64,000 bases of DNA from Spongilla lacustris (Eukaryota > Porifera > Demospongiae > Spongillida > Spongillidae). This document shows, in pieces, positions 39,746-51,529 of the stretch. The notes beneath the pieces are model-generated. The model was not told where the DNA came from. It searched no databases and saw only the letters and a list, made by a program, of their open reading frames with translations. Every line of letters starts with the position of its first letter. Positions within the stretch are counted from its first letter, which is position 1. Location of the stretch: positions 10,259,865-10,323,864 of the forward strand of contig OX442420.1 of NCBI GenBank assembly GCA_949361645.1, written 5' to 3'. A program made the translations under genes and the position numbers.

Positions 39746-39862
39746 TTCATTTGTCCCCCTCACATGCAGCCAGTTGGTGTGGCCAATGATTACAATCTCA
39801 TGCACCACCAGCTGAATACGTGCTGAAAGTGCCCAAAGGGCATCCTTATGAGGCCACAGTAC

Positions 39863-40310
39863 CGGATCTATTCATCTAGATGTTGCAGATACATGACACC
39901 TGTGCGTGTATATTCTGTTAGTTTTTGTACATGTAGAGCTAGGCACAAGTGTGTATTGTTCCTACGCATTCAAAGAGCAGTAGCTAATATCCCTCCTAAA
40001 CTGATCGTACTCCACAGACATTTGTCCGCAATGTCCATCTGCCTTAATAAATCAGGAGACCTACAAGCAATTGATCTGTCTTCTCCATGCGAATGGTTGG
40101 CGAAGCTGTCCTAAATATAAAGCATTTTTAGGTGTCCCATTTTTTGACATTTAATGCTGTAGCTACAATTTGTATGTTACTGTACACATTTGTCATACCA
40201 ATGACTATATGTTGCAGATGCATGCACTGAAACTTTTTTCTTGTGTATGGTTCCTACGCATACAAAAGAAGTAGCATTACATCTAGCTTAGAACACCTTG
40301 GCAGTGACTC
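39863..40310 (+). repeat. Degenerate edge of the 959-bp array
   Basis: Diverged short-type units (AGATGTTGCAGATACATGAC, GCACAAGTGTGTAT, CATTCAAAGAGCAG words) after ~115 bases of unrelated sequence (39746-39862). Divergence increases rightward, as expected at an array margin. Confidence 0.8.
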
Positions 40311-40714
40311 TAGTTTCATTACTTTGGGTCTGTAAAACTTTAATCTGCGTGAACCGATCCTGAATTCAGGATTTTACCAATCCTGAATTCAGGATAATGA
40401 GTTCTTCCGTTTTATACCAACCATCGCAGTGAAAATTAAAATTATTAAAAGATAGAGGCTGTTTCACCAATGGTGCGCACATTCTATACCATAAAATAAT
40501 TTTAATCATCTAGAAAGCTGCCCTAACCCCACAATAGAGTGCAACCGAAATCCCGCGGTCGTACAATCCAATAATTGGTCGTGCACGTCCATAATTAGGG
40601 TCATTACGCCAGAGCCGAGTTGTGCACAACCACCCTCGATAATTAGAAATTGCCCATTGGCTCTCCATAGTTCAATTTTTTTTTCATCCTTTTGGTTGTA
40701 CGAGCATTCAACCC
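40311..40714. other. Intergenic with two 16-bp palindromes
   Basis: ATCCTGAATTCAGGAT occurs exactly at 40357-40372 and 40380-40395. Otherwise no gene seen. Confidence 0.6.
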
Positions 40715-41515
40715 AAGTACAAAGTCTGGGCTTCCCAAGTACAAAGTCGGTAAGCTTATATATATGTATCGGTGTGCGTAGGTATCGTGTGTATATGTTT
40801 ACAGTGGGTGTAAGTGTGTGTGCTCTATTATCTATGCCTCAGCCATCGTGCCGTGCCGTGCCATCTACATGCGTGCCCGTGCTAGCTCAATATTTGCCTT
40901 GAGCTTCAAACCATGTGTAAGCTTCACAGTTCAAAACACACCTCGAAGCGGTTGCCTCCGTTTAACTGAGCCATCTACATGCGTGCCCATGCTAGCTCCA
41001 TAGTTGCCATACATCAATTGATTTTGTTGGGTGTCCTTACGCCTTTGCGCATTGAACCCAAGTACAAAGTCTGGGCAACCCAGGTACAAAGTCTGTAAGC
41101 ACCTGCATGCAGTGGGTGTATACGTGTGCGCAGCCATATTGCTGTGCCATCATCAACTAGCTTCACACGTAAATGCCTGCCGTGTCATGTACAAGCTTTG
41201 CACTCCCTGCTATGTAATATATATGCGTGCCGTGTCATGTAGAAGCGTTGTATAACAAAGGTAATAGCCCTCCATTGAACTAAGCCTATACCTAACACTG
41301 TGAAGACTGCATTCTTAACGAATAAGTCTCCATAAAACACACTAGTAAGCTTCGCACATGCCTGCCGCTTTTGTTAAACAATTCAGGGTGTTGTAATAAT
41401 GAATAATAATATAATATATAAAGCTGTACATCAGCAGTTACAGCAGCTGCGTTATGAACCTGTAGGAAAAAAAAGATGGGAGTAAATATTTATTTTGGTG
41501 CTTCCTCCACACACA
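40715..41515. repeat. Segmental duplication copy A
   Basis: Shares long collinear stretches with 44560-45275: ACATGCGTGCCCGTGCTAGC-type words, CCCAGGTACAAAGTCTGTA, GGTAATAGCCCTCC, and the AAAAAAAAGATGGGAGTAAA end. Each copy also contains internal repeats of CATCTACATGCGTGCCCGTG. Confidence 0.8.
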
Positions 41516-41523
41516 CGCGCGCA

Positions 41524-41556
<33 letters not shown>

Positions 41557-41570
41557 CCAAACACACACAC
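41509..41570. repeat. (CA)n tract with CGCG interruptions
   Basis: Imperfect CA microsatellite with two GCGCGC interruptions, at the right end of duplication copy A. Confidence 0.9.
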
Positions 41571-41619
41571 TTACTCGTTCCTGCCACTAAAAATAAATCG
41601 TTGCAGTGCATTTTTCTGT

Positions 41620-42270
41620 CTAGATCTCCAAAACTTGCACCGTCACGGACACATTTACACAAACCTCATATAGCCACGGTCACACCTCTACAGCTTTTAA
41701 AAAGCTTGCACCATCACAGACACATTTATACTAACCTTATATAGCCACGGGCACACTTGTACAGCTTCAAAAAAGCTTACATCGTCACGGGCATATTTAC
41801 ACTAATCAAGCACACTTGCACTGTATTAATAAAAGCTTACACAGACACGGTCACACTTGTACAGCTTTAGAAAAGCATCATGGGCATACTTACAATACCA
41901 CGGATAGCTTTAAAAGATGCTTCTACGGTCTCACAGGCACACTTACACTAACCTATCACATTTGCACTGCATTGTCTGCATGCATTACACCGTCACGGGC
42001 ACACATACACAAACTATGCAATTGGACAAGCTTATACTGCCATGGAGCACTAAAAGCTTGGATACCGATATTAAAAAATAGTATTACTATTCCATAAGCT
42101 TAAAGACTCGCGCTGGCACACTTATATTTGCGACACTTTTATACTAGGTAGCTTTACTTTACAGGCCCATGGGCACACATGATCACCCTACATTTACTCT
42201 ACCAGGGTCACGGCCACATGTACAAGCTATCAGTACTTAAGGAGAAGCTTAGAGAGTCACGGGCACAGTT
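41620..42270. repeat. Degenerate tandem repeat (AAGCTTACACCGTCACGGGC type)
   Basis: Seven or more diverged units containing AAGCTT, CRTCACRGRCACA and TTACACTAACC, each roughly 60-100 bp. Confidence 0.7.
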
Positions 42271-42876
42271 ACACAAGCTATAGTACAGCCAATACCAATT
42301 ACATTTGGCAATGTGGCATTTCTTTGGCTGCTATCCATTGAATCTCATTAGGGCCAAAAACAACATTGACATGCCCTGCATAGGAAGTAAGCGTTTTGGC
42401 TTAAAAACTTCCATTGCATTAGGACTTGTTAGAAGCTTGCTTTGTGCTCTAACGTACATTATGCATTTTTACTTGCAATGATATCCAATGACTAAGCCAG
42501 ACCCTTTTTTAGCTCGAGCGCGTACTAGTACACATGCACTCTATAGTACAGCAAATGCCAGTCTTATTCGAGCCTCGCTCACCTGTTTTACAACCTTCTC
42601 GACGCTACACAAAACACTCTATTAATACCAGGGTACTCCATAATATCTATGCCAATACGTGCGTAACATTTGAATTGGTAATAATAATTCTATTTATAGC
42701 TCATTTAGTGTCGTTGCAATTCTTATTGGTAGATCAGAGCTCAGCTGGATTGACAATTCCGAGGTGAGCTTACACCCTTGCCATCTGTATAGATGATTTC
42801 GGTGAGAAGTCGTTTCCCTGGAAACGCGTGACCTAAAACGATGAATAATTGATGTGGAGGGCAAGGTATACGTGAA
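42271..42876. other. Intergenic, nothing supported
   Basis: No domain or repeat recognised. It leads into the THAP frame, with an AT-rich stretch near 42650-42720. Confidence 0.4.
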
Positions 42877-43365
42877 ATGGTATGGAGGTGTTGTGCTTTT
42901 GGCTGTAGAAATTGTGGTGGTCAGTGTTTGGGCCTAGGTTTCTATCGGTTTCCATTCAAAAATGAAGGCAGACTACGAAGGTGGATTCAAGCGGTCCGTA
43001 GAGAGGATTGGCAGCCTTTGAAGTACTCGCGAATCTGTGGCGACCATGTTAGTTAGAAGTGTGGAAGTCACAATTGAGTGAGGGAGTCATTTGTTTTTGA
43101 TGTAGGCAAGCCTGTTGACGAACCCAGTGATGTGGCTATGTCTCTTCACGATTCTCTTTCAAGGATGGCATGCAAGAGGAAGTATTTTATCAAAATTATG
43201 GCAGTGAAAGCGCAGCAGACGAAAGCGGGGCAAAGGAGAGGTGTGCTTTATATTATCTCTGCTTCAGCTGTAGCGGGTCGTTTGCTAGTTCAAGCAGGAC
43301 TCGCAACAGAGACAGAAATCATCAGTATGGGAGTTATAGGGATGCAGCCCCCATGTCTGGAATAG
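42877..43365 (+). CDS. THAP-domain protein (C2CH zinc finger), truncated or decaying
   Basis: THAP domains are DNA-binding C2CH fingers found in transcription factors and P-element-type transposases. The first frame (ATG 42877, 59 codons) has CCAFGC, YRFPF, RLRRWIQAV and ICGDH. That gives C-x3-C, 43 residues, C-x2-H, the expected spacing. It stops at 43054, but a 54-base GT-AG intron (43052-43105) would join it in phase to KPVDEPSDVAMSLHDSL, which resembles the usual end of a THAP domain. The predicted product is then 144 residues. The remainder is unrecognised, and a long open stretch continues in another frame to 43478, so the gene is probably a relic of a THAP transposase or an eroded gene. 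Confidence 0.65.
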
Positions 43366-43689
43366 CCACCCCATCTGCACCAATAGCTGAATCTGCTTAT
43401 GTCTTAGCAACGATGATGAGCATGTGTGCTGTCATGCTGCCCTGCTTTGCCTTTGGCTACAGCCTACAAAAGCTATAGGCCTACATGACGGAGGACAAAG
43501 ATGTCTGTTGCCGATCGATTGCTATAAGCCTACTTGCTACATGTATGGACCTAGCTTATCGATTACAGATAGGTCTGTAGACATGTACACCGTGCATTCT
43601 TTTAAAAATAAGCTTAAGTTAGCAAGCTAGTGCAGTCGGCAACAATCAAGCCAGATGACCGAGCAATAGGCCCTAATCCACGCTTCGTG

Positions 43690-43960
43690 GGCTTGGTCTG
43701 CACTTTTGGTTGCCTTGGCTGAAACACACCACAAACACAGTCCTCACAGAGCCCGATTGAAACTAGTTGTAGGCTTCAAGTTCCAGGGCGATCGATAAAA
43801 TAGCCAAATTTATTGCCATACTCTATACGCTGCCACAACGACATAGCGTCGCCGAAACGACGACCATCACCCCTCATGAAAAGGTCATAGCTTGGTGTCA
43901 GCCCCACCGACTCCAGTTTTTGTTTGTAACGCTCCTTTCGCTTGAAATCTGCCGATTTAC
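43690..43960 (-). pseudogene. Decayed fragment of a transposon-associated protein family
   Basis: Minus-strand translation gives RYKQKLESVGLTPSYDLF, then SLWQRIEYGNKFGYFIDRPG. After a one-base frame change comes LEAYN, a stop codon, then FQSGSVRTV. This pattern (YKxKLxxVGL ... FGYFxxRPG ... LEAYNYFQSGxVRTV) is one I recall from repetitive, uncharacterised proteins of sponges and cnidarians that often precede SWIM or YqaJ-like domains. That link is from memory. The frameshift, deletion and stop make it a pseudogene. Confidence 0.5.
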
Positions 43961-44559
43961 CCTACGTCTCAATAATGTTTTGCCCTCATAAAAATTTCAC
44001 ATGACTCTCACGTGACGCGCGGGTTCTCACCGAAATAATCTATACACGTTTCCTGTGCCACGTATACTATCAGCACCCAAGTCGCCGTGCCATCAAATAG
44101 CTTTATCTACGTCTCCCGTGCCATCTGCAAGCTTTGCACACGTCTGCCGTGCCATGCACAAGCTTCACACACATCTGGAATACCCACACCGTTTAAGCTA
44201 CTTGTAACCGCACACGTTAATCGAAACGTCAAATTATCCATGTACATTTGAGACACATCCAATACAATCCTGTGACACCAGAACCCCCCTGCTGTCCGCT
44301 TGCTGTAAATAGTCTTTCTGTAATTAAACAAAAATTAAGTTTTGGTAGTGTTGACTATATTAGCGCACACGTAAACAATAAATTAGTTTTTCGACGACTG
44401 TGCAAGCTGCGTTTAGTGTTGTTTGGGTGCTAAGCGGTCCCCAGCTTGTGAGCGTCAATGATCATGCCTTTGATTAGACTATCCAACTGGCAGCTCGAAG
44501 CCTCAACGTATACTGGGGGGTGAGTGATGCATGCACGGACGGAGCCTATAATTGTGCAT
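43961..44559. other. Intergenic, no gene seen
   Basis: Contains CGTGCCATCTGCAAGCTTTGCACACGTCTGCCG-like words (split here: CGTGCCATC, AAGCTTTGCAC) related to those in the 40.7-kb duplication, in diverged form around 44080-44170. Confidence 0.4.
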
Positions 44560-45275
44560 AGTCAGTAAGCTTATGTATGTACTGGTGTGCGTAAGTATCG
44601 TGTGTATTTGGTTGCAGTAGGGGGAAGCGTGTCCTCAGCCGTCGTGCCGTGCCATCTACATGCGTGCCCGTATGTGCCTTGCAGTCTATGAGATTCAAAC
44701 CATGTGTAAGCGTCACAGTCCAAAACACCGTTTTGTCCGTTTAACTAAGCCATTTACATGCGTGCCCATGCTAGTTCCATAGATGCCATTAGTCCAATGT
44801 GTTTTTGATTGGTTGTACATACGACTATGGGGTTGTAAGCTTATGTGTGTATTGTTGTGCATAGGCACCGTGTGTATATATGTATGTAGTTGGTGTAGGC
44901 ATGTCCTCAGCCATCCGTGCCGTGCCATCTACATGCGTGCCCGTGCTAAGCTCGATAGTTGCCATATAGCAATTTATTTGTTGGGTGTTCGTACGCCTAT
45001 GTGCATTTAACCCAAGTACAAAGTCGGGGTAACCCAGGTACAAAGTCTGTAGGGTGTCTAAATAATCTATGGTACAACAAAGGTAATAGCCCTCCGTTGA
45101 ACTAAGCCTATACACTAGTAAGCTTTGCACATGCCTGTCGCTTTTGTTAAGGTTGTTGTAATAATGAATAGTACTACAATATATAGAGCTGTACATCAGT
45201 TATTGCAGCTGCATTATGAGCCTGTAGGGAAAAAAAAGATGGGAGTAAATATTTATTTCGGTGCTTCCTACACAC
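44560..45275. repeat. Segmental duplication copy B
   Basis: Collinear with copy A (40715-41515) in the same orientation, with a deletion of the middle and local duplications. Ends at the same GGGAGTAAATATTTATTT segment. Copies are about 3.8 kb apart and enclose the THAP relic. Confidence 0.8.
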
Positions 45276-47388
45276 ACAAATAAATAAATATGCATCCACA
45301 ATAATAATAAATAAATAAATGTGAACATTTACGCACTTATGTCCAATCTTATTGGAGGTTGATATTCACAAACTCTCATCAAAGTTATAAATTATTTAGT
45401 CGGAATTAGTGTTAGTTGCAATTGATTATTAATGATACCAATATAGTCACACCTGTTAAAAATAAAAGAATAAAAACCAATAATGTTAATTTGTCCAGCA
45501 TATAAAAAGATGGGCTTAGCAAAAACGCACCCTTTTAACAGGAACTACAGCTGCACCATATGTCTTGTCCATGGGTTAATATTATCATCTTGCACTGTGA
45601 CATGGTTATTACCATCGTGTGCTCAGTGGTTCATGCATTTGAGTGTAGTGTGCTCCACACATGTTAGTACACTGATGTTGTACTTACACAGGATAAATTA
45701 AAGAGTAAACTGGCATATCCAAAATGGCAAAGATTTATCCAGCCCGAATGTTATTGCCCTCAAGGTTACCATGTTGTGCACCATATACTTTGATGCACAC
45801 AGCTCTTACCTATTTTTCCCCTCTCACAACAGGAAGTACATCTGCATCCTATGTGTAGGAGTTGCCAAATTGACACGATCTTACAAATGAATCTCACATC
45901 TGCTTGAGTCTGTAGCCACCCTGCAAGGCGATGCAGCTTACATTTTGGGGGCAATGAAGTTGGACAATGCAGATCAGGAGTTTTTTGTTTGAGCATTGCT
46001 TATGTTTAAGTGTTGTAAATAAATTTTATTGATCGATTGCATCATTATACAATCACACTAACATCAAGATACATGCACGTTATTATTTTTTTAAAACAAG
46101 TGATTCATTCTATGGCTTAACATTGGGTTAACAAATGCCTGCCAGTGGTTGAGCATCCCCTGCTGGTTTTGCTTGCCTTCTGAAATTGTTCCAAATCTTA
46201 TGGTGGCAACTTCAAAGAACTTTAGTACGTCACTCATCCCGAGTGGAACATGTGTCACCAATTTTCAAGAGAGTGGACACGTGCCTTATATTAGCTTGCC
46301 ACCTTCTAAATAACCCTTTTCCTAGCAGTTTTGCGCAATTGTCTTGTCAAGTAAACAGATACAATTATTACAATGATTTGTTTGTCGACACAGCATTAGT
46401 ACCAAGAACGTGGCACTAATTCCCCGAACACGTTTATAGGCTTGGCACCAGTGGTTGGTATTATATGAATTCCCTGGGTGCTTCCAGAGTTTTAGCAGAT
46501 GTATTAAAGACTGTGATGATTCAATATCGTGCAAGTAAATACGACAAAAATGATGGCGCACGTTGGATCAATCTCCTGCTCTGCACGGTCGCATTATGTT
46601 GTTGTAAGCAGTTTAATTTATGAGCTTTTAGGGATTTATACTAGGCTCAATCTCTGTGCAGACACCTCATCAGGAGGCAAGTGCAGGAATCTATCGCGAG
46701 TTACGTTAGTAACTCTCATATAGGATTTGACCTCGATTGTGAATATCATTAAAAAAACGGGACCCGCTTCTAACGGGATTCCTATCGATCGGATGGCTTA
46801 GCTAGTTGTTGGTATCGAACAAGGAATCAAAAGAGAGCCGTTTTGTGTTTGTTTGATGTCGCATAACCGTGTTGTTCAAGAGAACAAAAGGGATTCTGTT
46901 TTTCCTCGTCCCCAGACGGAACGGCGGCCATTTTCTCCTTCCTTTATTTGTAAAGAACTCGAGATAAGAACTGTTTTAAAGGACGCAAATGATGCCAGTA
47001 CGTTCAGAATTTCAAGCGGCAGTGCCCTTTTGAGTCAGATACTTGTGGATCCTATTGGACCTTGAACTGATAACATAAATACATATGTTGATAACTTTAC
47101 TGGGGATAAAACTCGACACGGGAGCTGTTTCAAACAACGTCAGTGGTATCAATAGGTTCAGAATTTCAAGTTATATCTGTACAAGTGAGTATGTTCATAG
47201 GGATCGCTTGTTACAGTAGCTCAGGCTAGAAATGGTGTGTTTCAAGCCATACGGCCATGATAGATGCTGTAAGCCACACCTACTTGAGCTTAAATAGAAC
47301 TACACGTGAGGCTTGGTGTTCCTGTTCGTAGTTTATATCGTTTGCTTTTGTTAGTGAAGTTGCTTTTGTCAAAATCCCTTCATGTCAG
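45276..47388. other. Long stretch without a supported gene
   Basis: An ATAAATAAATA-rich segment follows 45276. The short open frames here have no recognisable motifs and no consistent splice pattern. Confidence 0.4.
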
Positions 47389-47790
47389 CGTAAGGCTAGA
47401 GCTAAACGTCGAGCGGAATACCTCCAAAAGCGAGAGGAAATATTGAAGGAACGGTCGTCAGATGAGAGCAAAGAAAAATCACGAGAACGATATCATCGGA
47501 ACCCCGAGCCAAAACTAACCGCTGAGGAAGAGAGATATCACCAGAACTCCGATCGAAAGCAAGCCGCTGAGTGGGAAAAATATCACAAGAACCCCGAGCC
47601 AATACTATCTTTAAAGCGGCAACGGTACAATGAAAATAAAGCGGCCATGAACAGTGCAGAACATCGGGACGGTTCCATCGCTTCTCCTGCGAAAAGAATG
47701 CGATTGCAAGAACGACCGACAGATCAACATGCTGCACGAAGCAAATGCCACCGTGCAAGGATAATGGACTTAGAAAGATATCTACCATAG
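47389..47790 (+). CDS. Lys/Arg/Glu-rich protein with RYHxNPEP repeats (exon or 5'-truncated ORF)
   Basis: Open frame of 133 codons ending at TAG 47788-47790. It has no in-frame ATG near its start, but a good acceptor (tcatgtcag) precedes 47389, so it is best read as a terminal exon. The protein is highly charged and predicted coiled or disordered, with four imperfect repeats of RYHRNPEPKLTAEE, RYHQNSDRKQAAEW, KYHKNPEPILSLK and RYNENKAAM, and a basic KRMRLQER. Repeats of the R-Y-x-x-N-P-E-x-K type occur in many lineage-expanded invertebrate proteins linked to Helitrons or other mobile genes. Function not known. Confidence 0.5.
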   Translation, partial: RKARAKRRAEYLQKREEILKERSSDESKEKSRERYHRNPEPKLTAEEERYHQNSDRKQAAEWEKYHKNPEPILSLKRQRYNENKAAMNSAEHRDGSIASPAKRMRLQERPTDQHAARSKCHRARIMDLERYLP

Positions 47791-50613
47791 TACCAATATA
47801 AACCCCAAAGGTACATACGTTTGTATTCGACTGAGTGATACGATACGTATTTTGAACATGTACATGCATGCGTGTATTATATTATAATGTTTATAAACCT
47901 TTGTGTTGCTAAGTCACCATGGACATAGTGCCCATATTACCAGGGCAATCTCATCCCTCCATCCTGCACATTCTCTCAGAAGGTTCTATATTCAGCTACT
48001 GTGTGTGGGATGGTGTCATCCTACTGACAGCTCAGACATGTGTGGTTCTATCATTGTAGTCATACAATATAATATTTAGTATATAGGTGTTACAGCAAGG
48101 TTGATGGGGGATCAAGGCAGATATGGAGGCAGCAAGCCACGTAGTTCTGCAAAAGTCTAATGGCATTCTCCATTTGAAGACCTGTTGAGGTATGCATAGG
48201 TGTCAATGGCCTGCCTGAGCATGCCATGAAGTTTAGCCCTTCCCACTATTGGGTTCTGCCTGCATAATTTTATTGTTTCTTTGAAGTGCACTGCGGTGAC
48301 TGAATATGGCTTCTGTTTACCAAGCATGCTATCTGCTTACATGTCTGTCTTTTTCAACACCTCCAAGACTTGATTCTTCCATTCTGTTTTAACATTTTAG
48401 AACGCTTCCTAGCTGTGCAGGTCACATGTGTAACTTTGGAAAGGAAAACAAAGGTATGGATATAAAAATCATGACACGCTATTTGACTGGTGTACTCCAC
48501 ATATTGAAGAGTACATCTACATGTATGGAGAAGACTGATATGGTCCTCCAGTGGTGCTACAAAAGTGAACGATAAGTGGGTGGTGCTTATCCTGAAATTG
48601 GAAAGAGGATTAGTTTGGCAATGCGATGGCAGTTTAATGAAGGTAGAGTGAGTGGATTTGGTGATGGTGCATATAGCACTTGTCCTGACCAGGTGGATGT
48701 CAGATGTCGAAATGCACCAATTTTGTCTTGGTAATATGGTAGAGTTGGTGATGGTTTAAATGTGGTGTTTAAATTTGTGCTGTGGTCACATATGGAGTTA
48801 CAGTCATCCTAATGACAGCCCAGACACATTTGACTATAAATGAGGTGGGAGACAAAATTGTGTGTTATCATTGTGGTCATACAATATAATATTTACTATA
48901 GGTGTTACAGCAAGGTGGATGGGGGGATCAAGGCAGATATGGAAGCAGCAAGTCACATAGTTCTGCAGACGTTTAAGGGCATTCTCCATTTGAAGACTTG
49001 TTGAGGTATGCATAGATGTCAATGGCCTGCCTGAGTATGCCATGAAGTTTAGCCCTTCCCACTATGTGTTGTGCTGTTAGCTGATATGGCTTTGATAGTG
49101 TAAAGATGTTGGTGCAATATCAAGGTAAATGAATGCTGCATCGAGTTGAGTGTATTAGTCATGTTTCTTTATCTACTCTGTAGAGATGTGCGTCAGCGTC
49201 TTCTGTCAGTTGCAAAAATGGTGGTGTGACATTTGGTTCTGAGCCTCTACCAACACCAGAAAAAAATAGCAACTGTATGGAACACCACCAAGATACAGCA
49301 GTGGGTCCTACAGCTACCAGTCTGCCTCAATGCAATCAGCTACCATGGGAGAGTCACTCGTAAGGGAGCTACCAGCGCCCATATTACCTTATTTCTCCAT
49401 ACACCAGTAATTGGTACGCAATGAAGCTACAAGCTGTAAAAAAAGGTAATGGTGGTGTACAGGTGACATTTACTGAGCCTCTACCAACACCAGGTTAAAG
49501 AGCTTTGAAAGGGAAAATAAGGCTTAATGGAACATCAGTAAGATACTGCATTCATCCCTTTGAAGTGACGTAAGTGTCTAGTAACAGGTGGGGAGAAGAA
49601 AGTGCCTGTAGATCTATATGGGCTTGTAAAGTGTGTACCAGCTGCAGGTACATGTACAGTCATCACTTTTGTAGATTGCATCCTATCAGTAAATGCATGT
49701 TAGTATTCATTGCTTCTTTGAACATCTTATCTGATTACCAAACATGTTTAGGTCTGCTGGTGTTGATATGGCTTCTGTTTACCTGAATGTATCTACACTC
49801 AACAAAAGCAATTTATTAGCTCATGTATACATGTAACTTAACTGTGTTGCTGCAGTGTATGACTACATCAACACTTCTAAGATTTCATTTGAACACTTAC
49901 TGTGTACAGGTCACAACTTAAAGTGAAGGTATGATATAAATATTCACTATTTCACTGAGTGTTTGAATGATGTTGGTCCTGAAATTTTTGAGAGACTTTG
50001 GTTGACAATGCAATGTGAAGGTGGCATGTACTGCGGAGATTGTTCAGTGGTGTTAGGGACCAGACTTGGTGATGGTTGTATTCAATGTAGGTGTGTGGAG
50101 TTAGTGATGGTGCATCACACTTTTCAGGGATCAGATTTGTTGAAGCTTCCTCCAGAATGTGGAGTGCTTATATTTGGTCCTTGATTGGAGTTCAGCCGAC
50201 ATGGCTGGTGGTGACTCGAAAATGTTGGTGTTTTGCGACTCAGAACGGACTGTTGCAGTTGTTGTGTGTATTGGAGCAGGATAGATGGATTTTTGCCTAG
50301 TTGCTGTGTTGTGTTGTAGTCATAGTGTGCATCATGTGACACTGGCACCAATTGGGTATGGTCATAATTAATGACGCGATAATAGTATATATAACATTGC
50401 ACATCAAAAAAGAGTGATGACTGACTTTCCCGGGATGACAACTACTGAACTACATTGATTTTAAAAAAACCAGCACCGCATGATACTCTCAGATCGATGG
50501 GCTAAACAAGTGTATGGCAACAGATTTTTAGCCCAAATGTCTTTACCTTGGTTTTAGACACATGTCCAGATATCGCACGCATGAATCGCCGATTAAGCTA
50601 CGGGGTAGGCAGT
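47791..50613. other. Diverged direct duplications, no gene
   Basis: 48020-48250 and 48820-49065 are clear direct copies (CAAGGCAGATATGGAGGCAG, CATTCTCCATTTGAAGAC, GGCCTGCCTGAG shared). Weaker similarity links 48300-48500 with 49760-49960 (ATGGCTTCTGTTTACC), and GAGCCTCTACCAACACCAG occurs near 49240 and 49477. This suggests an old duplicated non-coding element of ~0.8-1.45 kb. Confidence 0.6.
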
Positions 50614-50757
50614 CAGGGGCGGATGCAGGATTTTAGCGAGGGGGGGGGGGGGGAGGTTCTACATGAATTTTTGATGAAGGGGAGGGGCGCGCGCGAAGCG
50701 CGTGTAAATTTTTGTGGTGCGCATTCTAATTTTTCCACAGATTTTATTGGACACTAA
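50614..50757. mobile_element. MITE end of the CAGGGGCGGAT family
   Basis: Starts CAGGGGCGGATGCAGGATTT followed by a G run, as in the element at 54143. Only one end recognised. Confidence 0.6.
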
Positions 50758-50767
50758 GGCAATCAAC

Positions 50768-51190
50768 ACCAACAAATGTGTGCCACTCGGTTACGTTCTG
50801 GTTTTACGGATTTAAATGGCTGTGTTGGAACATGTATGCGCGCTTTTCTTTGCTATTCAGTTGAGCCACTTAAAATTTACCATCACACTGATTTCGGCAG
50901 ATGACCTACTTCAAGCAGTGAACAGTGTGACATTGGCGCGCGAAAACATTTTTTGTACACATTCCACAGATTGTACATGTATAGGGGGATTAGAAACGGA
51001 AAACGGAGGCAATATGTCATAACCAATAAATGCGTGCCACTCCGTTACGTTCTGGCTTCCAGCTAGGCTATTGTCGTTTTAAAGGGCTGCATGTGCTTCA
51101 TCATATCGCAGATTTGCATTCGCCATTGTACGTTTACAAAATCACATGCGCCGGCTTAGTTTTTTTGCTATGTTAAAATTTACCATCATC
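50768..51190 (+). repeat. Diverged tandem duplication, ~253-bp period
   Basis: GTGCCACTC(G/C)GTTACGTTCTGG and TTAAAATTTACCATCA occur in both 50768-50890 and 51020-51190. Confidence 0.65.
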
Positions 51191-51351
51191 TCTAAAAGCA
51201 TGCAGCCAGGTGCATTCAACTTTGATGGGTACTAATACTAGCGCAGAAATCACAATAACTGCGGAAAGAATCGCTCTATTACGTCCGCGGGTTAGCATTT
51301 TGGAATACATTTAGATTTACGTATATAAATACCAGCCTATAACATATCTCG

Positions 51352-51529
51352 CAGTTTACAGAATATAGTACTAACCAAGGAATAAGCAATAAGAATAAGC
51401 TGCTTAGCAACTTCACGGAGTGCACGCTGAACTCTCCGTAGAAATGTATAGCTCACGTGCGCCGATTACACATCAATAATATTCATAATGTATTCATCTT
51501 TCCTCAATACGCATTGCCCTGTATTGCAT
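51352..51529 (+). repeat. Array-edge block, copy 1
   Basis: Segment from ATATAGTACTAACCAAGG to the first satellite unit. It recurs nearly unchanged at 52738-52915 and 56154-56331, each time flanked on both sides by satellite. Confidence 0.9.

Noticed and set aside
28275..40114. Possibility that the 959-bp repeat is an rRNA, 5S, snRNA or histone cluster
   Set aside because: No 5S, U1, U2, U6 or histone sequence could be recognised; a weak U2-like word (TTCTTATCAATTTGTATCT) lacks the rest of U2.
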